DNA of 64,000 nucleotides from Sutcliffiella tianshenii (lineage in GTDB: Bacteria; Bacillota; Bacilli; Bacillales; Bacillaceae_I). Of the stretch, positions 61,534-64,000 are shown one piece after another; position 1 is the stretch's first letter; each line of letters opens with the position of its first letter. The translations under genes and the position numbers were made by a program. Where the stretch lies: assembly GCF_016908565.1 (NCBI RefSeq), contig NZ_JAFBED010000003.1, positions 186,001-250,000 on the forward strand. The letters run 5' to 3'. The notes beneath the pieces were generated by a model, which made no database searches, was not told the DNA's origin, and was given only the letters and a program-made list of their open reading frames with translations.

Positions 61534-61713
61534 ATGCTTGGTTATTATGGTACTACGATTGGCTTGACCATTCTACTTTTCTTATTAATGGGTGTTTTCA
61601 TTTATTCGGTTAGAAGCGGATTGAACAAAAAAGATTCCATCGAAATTGATCCTCTACCTCCAGAATTGCGTGATAAGGATGACTTGGATGATAATCTTCA
61701 CAAAGATGATTAA
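61534..61713 (+). CDS. Small single-pass membrane protein, 59 aa
   Basis: One N-terminal helix (TTIGLTILLFLLMGVFIYSV) is followed by a very acidic tail (EIDPLPPELRDKDDLDDNLHKDD). Unrecognised. GAGGAGG lies 7-8 nt before the ATG and a terminator follows, so it is a separate gene. The frame extends upstream through the yfkK terminator, which is not coding. Confidence 0.7.
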   Translation: MLGYYGTTIGLTILLFLLMGVFIYSVRSGLNKKDSIEIDPLPPELRDKDDLDDNLHKDD

Positions 61714-61726
61714 GCAACTTTTCAGG

Positions 61727-61752
61727 ACAACCTATTGCAGGTTGTTTTTTTG
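61727..61752 (+). terminator. Terminator of the 59-aa gene
   Basis: ACAACCT-ATTGC-AGGTTGT followed by TTTTTTT. Confidence 0.85.
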
Positions 61753-61814
61753 TTTGCACCCCCTTTTTGAGGTAAACTGTTAAAGTAAGTGCTTTTTTAG
61801 GGGGAATCAGTAAG

Positions 61815-62681
61815 ATGGATACAATTACACACACGCTCTTTGGTATGACCATCTATGGAGCGGTGGATAAAAGAGAAGATGATAAAAAAACAAAAATAGC
61901 TTTATTTGCCTCATCCATTATCGCAAGTCAAATTCCTGACAGCGATGTGATTTCACAGCTCTGGGACACCGAGGGCATGTACCAGATGTGGCACCGCGGC
62001 ATCACGCACTCCTTGTTTATGGTCCCAGTTTGGGCGATCCTGCTTTTTTTGCTGAGTATAATTATTTTAAAGAAAAGGGATTGGCGTTTTTTATGGGTCC
62101 CGCTTATCGCTGTTTTCATACATAATACGAGTGATTTATTCAACGCATGGGGTACCGGTTATCTTGAGCCCTTTTCCTCGATGCGAATCACTTTTGGTAC
62201 CATTTCGATCGTCGATTTTATGATTTGGTTCATCATTGCAGTAGGATTCTTTGCACGGCGATTATGGAAAAAGGAGCGCCATCTGCTATATCGTGTGGTG
62301 TGGCTGCTCATCCTATTCCACGTCACCATCCAGACATTCCAAGGCTATCTCCTCTATAAAAGCTATGAGGATAAATACGATCAGGTTGCACTTTCTGCGA
62401 GCTTCATCCCTTGGCATTACTCAGTTATAGGTAAGATCGATGATACTGTCATGATTTTCGATGACAGCCTGTTCACAAAGCCAACCTTGCAATATTCCCT
62501 CGAATCTGCGGAAGATGCAGACCTCGAAGCGTTGTTTGCAGAAGTACCGGAAGCGAAAACCCTGTATGAGTGGTCGCCATTTGTCGTGATTGTGGATGAT
62601 GACGAACGACTCGGCATCTATGATCCAAGGTTTTACCGGGATGGGCAATCGTTTCTGTTTGAGTTTTTGGAAAAAGAATGA
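61815..62681 (+). CDS. YdjM/YfhP-type membrane metal-dependent hydrolase
   Basis: This 288-residue protein shows the PF04307 (YdjM) signature: MDTITHTLFGM at the start, IPDSD (~40-44), HRGITHS (~61-67) and HNTSDLFNAWGT (~97-108), the histidines and aspartates expected to bind metal. Four membrane helices lie in the first 180 residues and a soluble C-terminal domain (~185-288) follows. B. subtilis YfhP and E. coli YdjM belong here; the activity is not established. GGGGG lies 9 nt before the ATG. A long perfect hairpin terminates it. Confidence 0.85.
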   Translation: MDTITHTLFGMTIYGAVDKREDDKKTKIALFASSIIASQIPDSDVISQLWDTEGMYQMWHRGITHSLFMVPVWAILLFLLSIIILKKRDWRFLWVPLIAVFIHNTSDLFNAWGTGYLEPFSSMRITFGTISIVDFMIWFIIAVGFFARRLWKKERHLLYRVVWLLILFHVTIQTFQGYLLYKSYEDKYDQVALSASFIPWHYSVIGKIDDTVMIFDDSLFTKPTLQYSLESAEDADLEALFAEVPEAKTLYEWSPFVVIVDDDERLGIYDPRFYRDGQSFLFEFLEKE

Positions 62682-62721
62682 TGTGTTGTTTTTTTAGCAT
62701 TTCAAGGTGTAATTTCACAAG

Positions 62722-62774
62722 GCTTCCTCAGGTTTCAGCAGATGTGTTGTGCTGAAACCTGAGGAAGCTTTTTT
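62722..62774 (+). terminator. Long perfect hairpin terminator
   Basis: GCTTCCTCAGGTTTCAGCA (62722-62740) pairs over 19 bp with 62750-62768 and is followed by TTTTTT. The stem is longer than that of a usual terminator. Confidence 0.85.
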
Positions 62775-62891
62775 ATACAATCTATAAAAAAATAAAAATT
62801 TTCTTAGAAAAATAGTTTTTTTATGTATATAAATCTAGCAAACTGGGAATTACTATAGAAAATACAAAAAAAATTAAACGAGGTGCTGAAC

Positions 62892-63056
62892 ATGCTAGTA
62901 GCAAAACGATATTTTTTAACTGATATGGAACGTGAAAGTGTAGAGCAAACGCTAATGGATAAAGGTCACCTGCGTCAGAACTTACTTAACTTAGACGATG
63001 AGGAAATTATTCATATATATCAAAAGATCATGGTGGACCAGCTCATCACCAAATAA
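62892..63056 (+). CDS. Small protein, 54 aa, related in pattern to BH0509 family
   Basis: The product starts MLVAKRYFLTDMERESVEQT and ends DDEEIIHIYQKIMVDQLITK. The C-terminal half follows the pattern L-x-x-x-D-(A/E)-(D/E)-I-x-H/I-x-Y seen in the 49-aa protein at 55659 (TDADIEHLYNHVYQQM). I treat the similarity as suggestive. GAGGTG precedes the ATG by 6 nt and a terminator follows. Confidence 0.65.
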   Translation: MLVAKRYFLTDMERESVEQTLMDKGHLRQNLLNLDDEEIIHIYQKIMVDQLITK

Positions 63057-63076
63057 TAAATTTTTTAGATAAAACA

Positions 63077-63122
63077 AAAGCGCCAAATCTTCCTTATGGA
63101 AAGGAGGATTTGGCGCTTTTTT
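63077..63122. terminator. Bidirectional terminator between convergent small genes
   Basis: AAAGCGCCAAATC-TTCCTT pairs with AAGGA-GGATTTGGCGCTTT, with T-rich flanks on both strands. Confidence 0.85.
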
Positions 63123-63153
63123 CATTTATGTTAAGGGGGGAGGAAACATAAAT

Positions 63154-63288
63154 TTATTGGGGGCTCAACCCTTTAATCAGGTCAAGCCTTGGCTTGCAAA
63201 CTTCCACTTTGATGCCTTTTTTCTTGTATTTTTCTACTATTTTACGTACATCGATACCTTTTTTCTCTTTCCCAGTCGTTTTTTGCAT
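63154..63288 (-). CDS. Small basic protein, 44 aa
   Basis: The product MQKTTGKEKKGIDVRKIVEK continues with a Lys-rich helix and a KVEVCKPRLDLIKGLSPQ tail containing one Cys. GAGG lies upstream of ATG 63288 with somewhat long spacing (11 nt). It lies 27 bp after the HtrA-type gene on the same strand and before a terminator, so it is probably co-transcribed. Family unknown. Confidence 0.5.
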   Translation of the reverse strand: MQKTTGKEKKGIDVRKIVEKYKKKGIKVEVCKPRLDLIKGLSPQ

Positions 63289-63315
63289 CGTTTAGATCGC
63301 CTCTATTCGTCGAAT

Positions 63316-64000
63316 TTAAAACATTTGTTTTACTAACGTCATTTCAGCTTCCTGCAATTGACCATTTCGATAGAACGATACTTTCATTTTGTCTCCAATT
63401 TGCTTTTCATTGTACAGGAATTTGCGAAGCCCTAATGCATCCTTGATTTCCTGGCCATCCAGCTTTACGATGACATCGTATTCCTTGAGTCCTGCCTTCT
63501 CAGCCGGAGACATTTTCTCTACGCCAGTGACAACGATTCCGTTTTCGACTTCTTCAGGAAGCTTCAATGTGGAACGCTGCTGTTCAAGTGGTACGTCTGA
63601 AAGGGATGCAAGACCGACACCCATAAATGGTCGCTGCACTTCTGCATGTTGCTCAAGATCCTCGATGATCGGTTTGACCGCTGAGATCGGAATGGCAAAT
63701 CCAAGACCCTCAATCGAAGACTGCGCAATCTTCATCGAATTGATTCCGATGACCTCGCCGCGAAGATTGATCAAGGCACCACCACTATTCCCAGGGTTGA
63801 TTGCTGCATCTGTCTGGATGACATCCGCTTCCCAATCTGCCTGGCCGTCCTGATTTATGTCAACGGGGATGATCCGTTCTTTTCCGCTGATGATGCCCTG
63901 TGTGACTGATCCGAAGAATTCAAGTCCAAGCGGATTACCGATTGCAATGACAGGTTCACCGAGAGTGATGGAATCTGAACTTCCGAAGGTTGCAACCTTG
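63316..64000 (-). CDS. HtrA-type serine protease (S1C), 5' part outside the window
   Basis: The last 227 residues are visible and remain open to the window edge. The protease domain shows [20 protein letters not shown], an EF-hand-like DINQDGQAD insertion, [17 protein letters not shown] with the catalytic Ser, and [10 protein letters not shown]-terminal PDZ domain follows ([21 protein letters not shown], residues ~140-160 of this fragment). HtrA proteases of Bacillus are membrane-anchored extracytoplasmic quality-control enzymes. Which paralogue (HtrA, HtrB, HtrC) cannot be told without the N-terminus. Confidence 0.9.
   Translation of the reverse strand, partial: KVATFGSSDSITLGEPVIAIGNPLGLEFFGSVTQGIISGKERIIPVDINQDGQADWEADVIQTDAAINPGNSGGALINLRGEVIGINSMKIAQSSIEGLGFAIPISAVKPIIEDLEQHAEVQRPFMGVGLASLSDVPLEQQRSTLKLPEEVENGIVVTGVEKMSPAEKAGLKEYDVIVKLDGQEIKDALGLRKFLYNEKQIGDKMKVSFYRNGQLQEAEMTLVKQMF

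Noticed and set aside
1-64000. tRNA or rRNA genes
   Set aside because: I saw no cloverleaf-type sequence or rRNA segment on either strand when reading the intergenic regions; a tRNAscan run would settle this.

Overview
The window is chromosomal DNA of an endospore-forming member of the Bacillaceae (low-to-moderate GC Firmicute). Evidence: strong AGGAGG-type ribosome binding sites, frequent TTG/GTG starts, hairpin-plus-T terminators, spore genes (pdaA for spore-cortex muramic lactam, tgl coat transglutaminase, a small SASP-like protein), and a backbone that follows the Bacillus subtilis yfjO-yfjP-pdaA ... yfkAB ... yfkD-yfkE ... yfkH-yfkI-yfkJ-yfkK order. The genus cannot be fixed from the sequence alone; the many insertions in that backbone argue against B. 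subtilis itself.

Layout. (1) 1-9602: an AT-rich accessory island bounded by two ~153-bp direct repeats, each containing the terminator and last codons of the 23S rRNA methyltransferase gene at 9594-11009. It carries a DUF262/DUF1524/DUF5655 (GmrSD-type) nuclease gene divergent from a DUF3800 gene, a two-gene cassette (HsdR-N-type PD-(D/E)XK nuclease plus a DUF1643-like protein), and several unknown genes, one ending in an SSB-like acidic tail. It looks like a defence island. (2) 9.6-24.7 kb: housekeeping backbone: rRNA methyltransferase, AlkA glycosylase, PdaA, UppP, class I fumarase, VanZ-like protein, YfkAB, YfkD, a Ca2+/H+ exchanger, small membrane proteins, and a probable independent non-coding RNA at 22827-23012. 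(3) 24.7-34.8 kb: a lactate/glycolate block: lutABC and lutR on the minus strand, lutP facing them, then a CdaR-type regulator and glcD-glcF. Identical palindromic operators lie in front of lutA and lutP, each with a CcpA-type cre-like site. (4) 34.9-40.8 kb: lipoprotein with a transglutaminase domain, SEC-C and NERD proteins, GDSL hydrolase, Tgl. (5) 40.9-53.0 kb: a long minus-strand peptidoglycan-sugar operon: BadF-type kinase, MurR-type regulator, MurQ, ABC sugar importer, YesL-like protein, NamZ, NagZ, AnmK. NamZ and NagZ lack visible signal peptides, so the likely scheme is import of MurNAc-containing saccharides by the ABC system followed by cleavage and conversion to GlcNAc-6-P in the cytosol. 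(6) 53.1-64 kb: OsmC, MFS and EamA transporters, a P1B-4 metal ATPase (PfeT/ZosA type), yfkH-I-J-K, a YdjM-type membrane protein, tiny conserved-looking proteins and a truncated HtrA-type protease.

The most unusual signal lies between genes. Five intergenic tandem arrays occur in 64 kb. Three (17.1, 38.7 and 55.0 kb) have an exact 53-bp period and a related core made of an imperfect inverted repeat; the arm sequences change between arrays but stay complementary. Two others (14.5 and 21.9 kb) have an exact 21-bp period. 21 and 53 bp correspond to about 2 and 5 helical turns, so the motifs in each array recur on one face of the DNA. I know of no described element with these properties.
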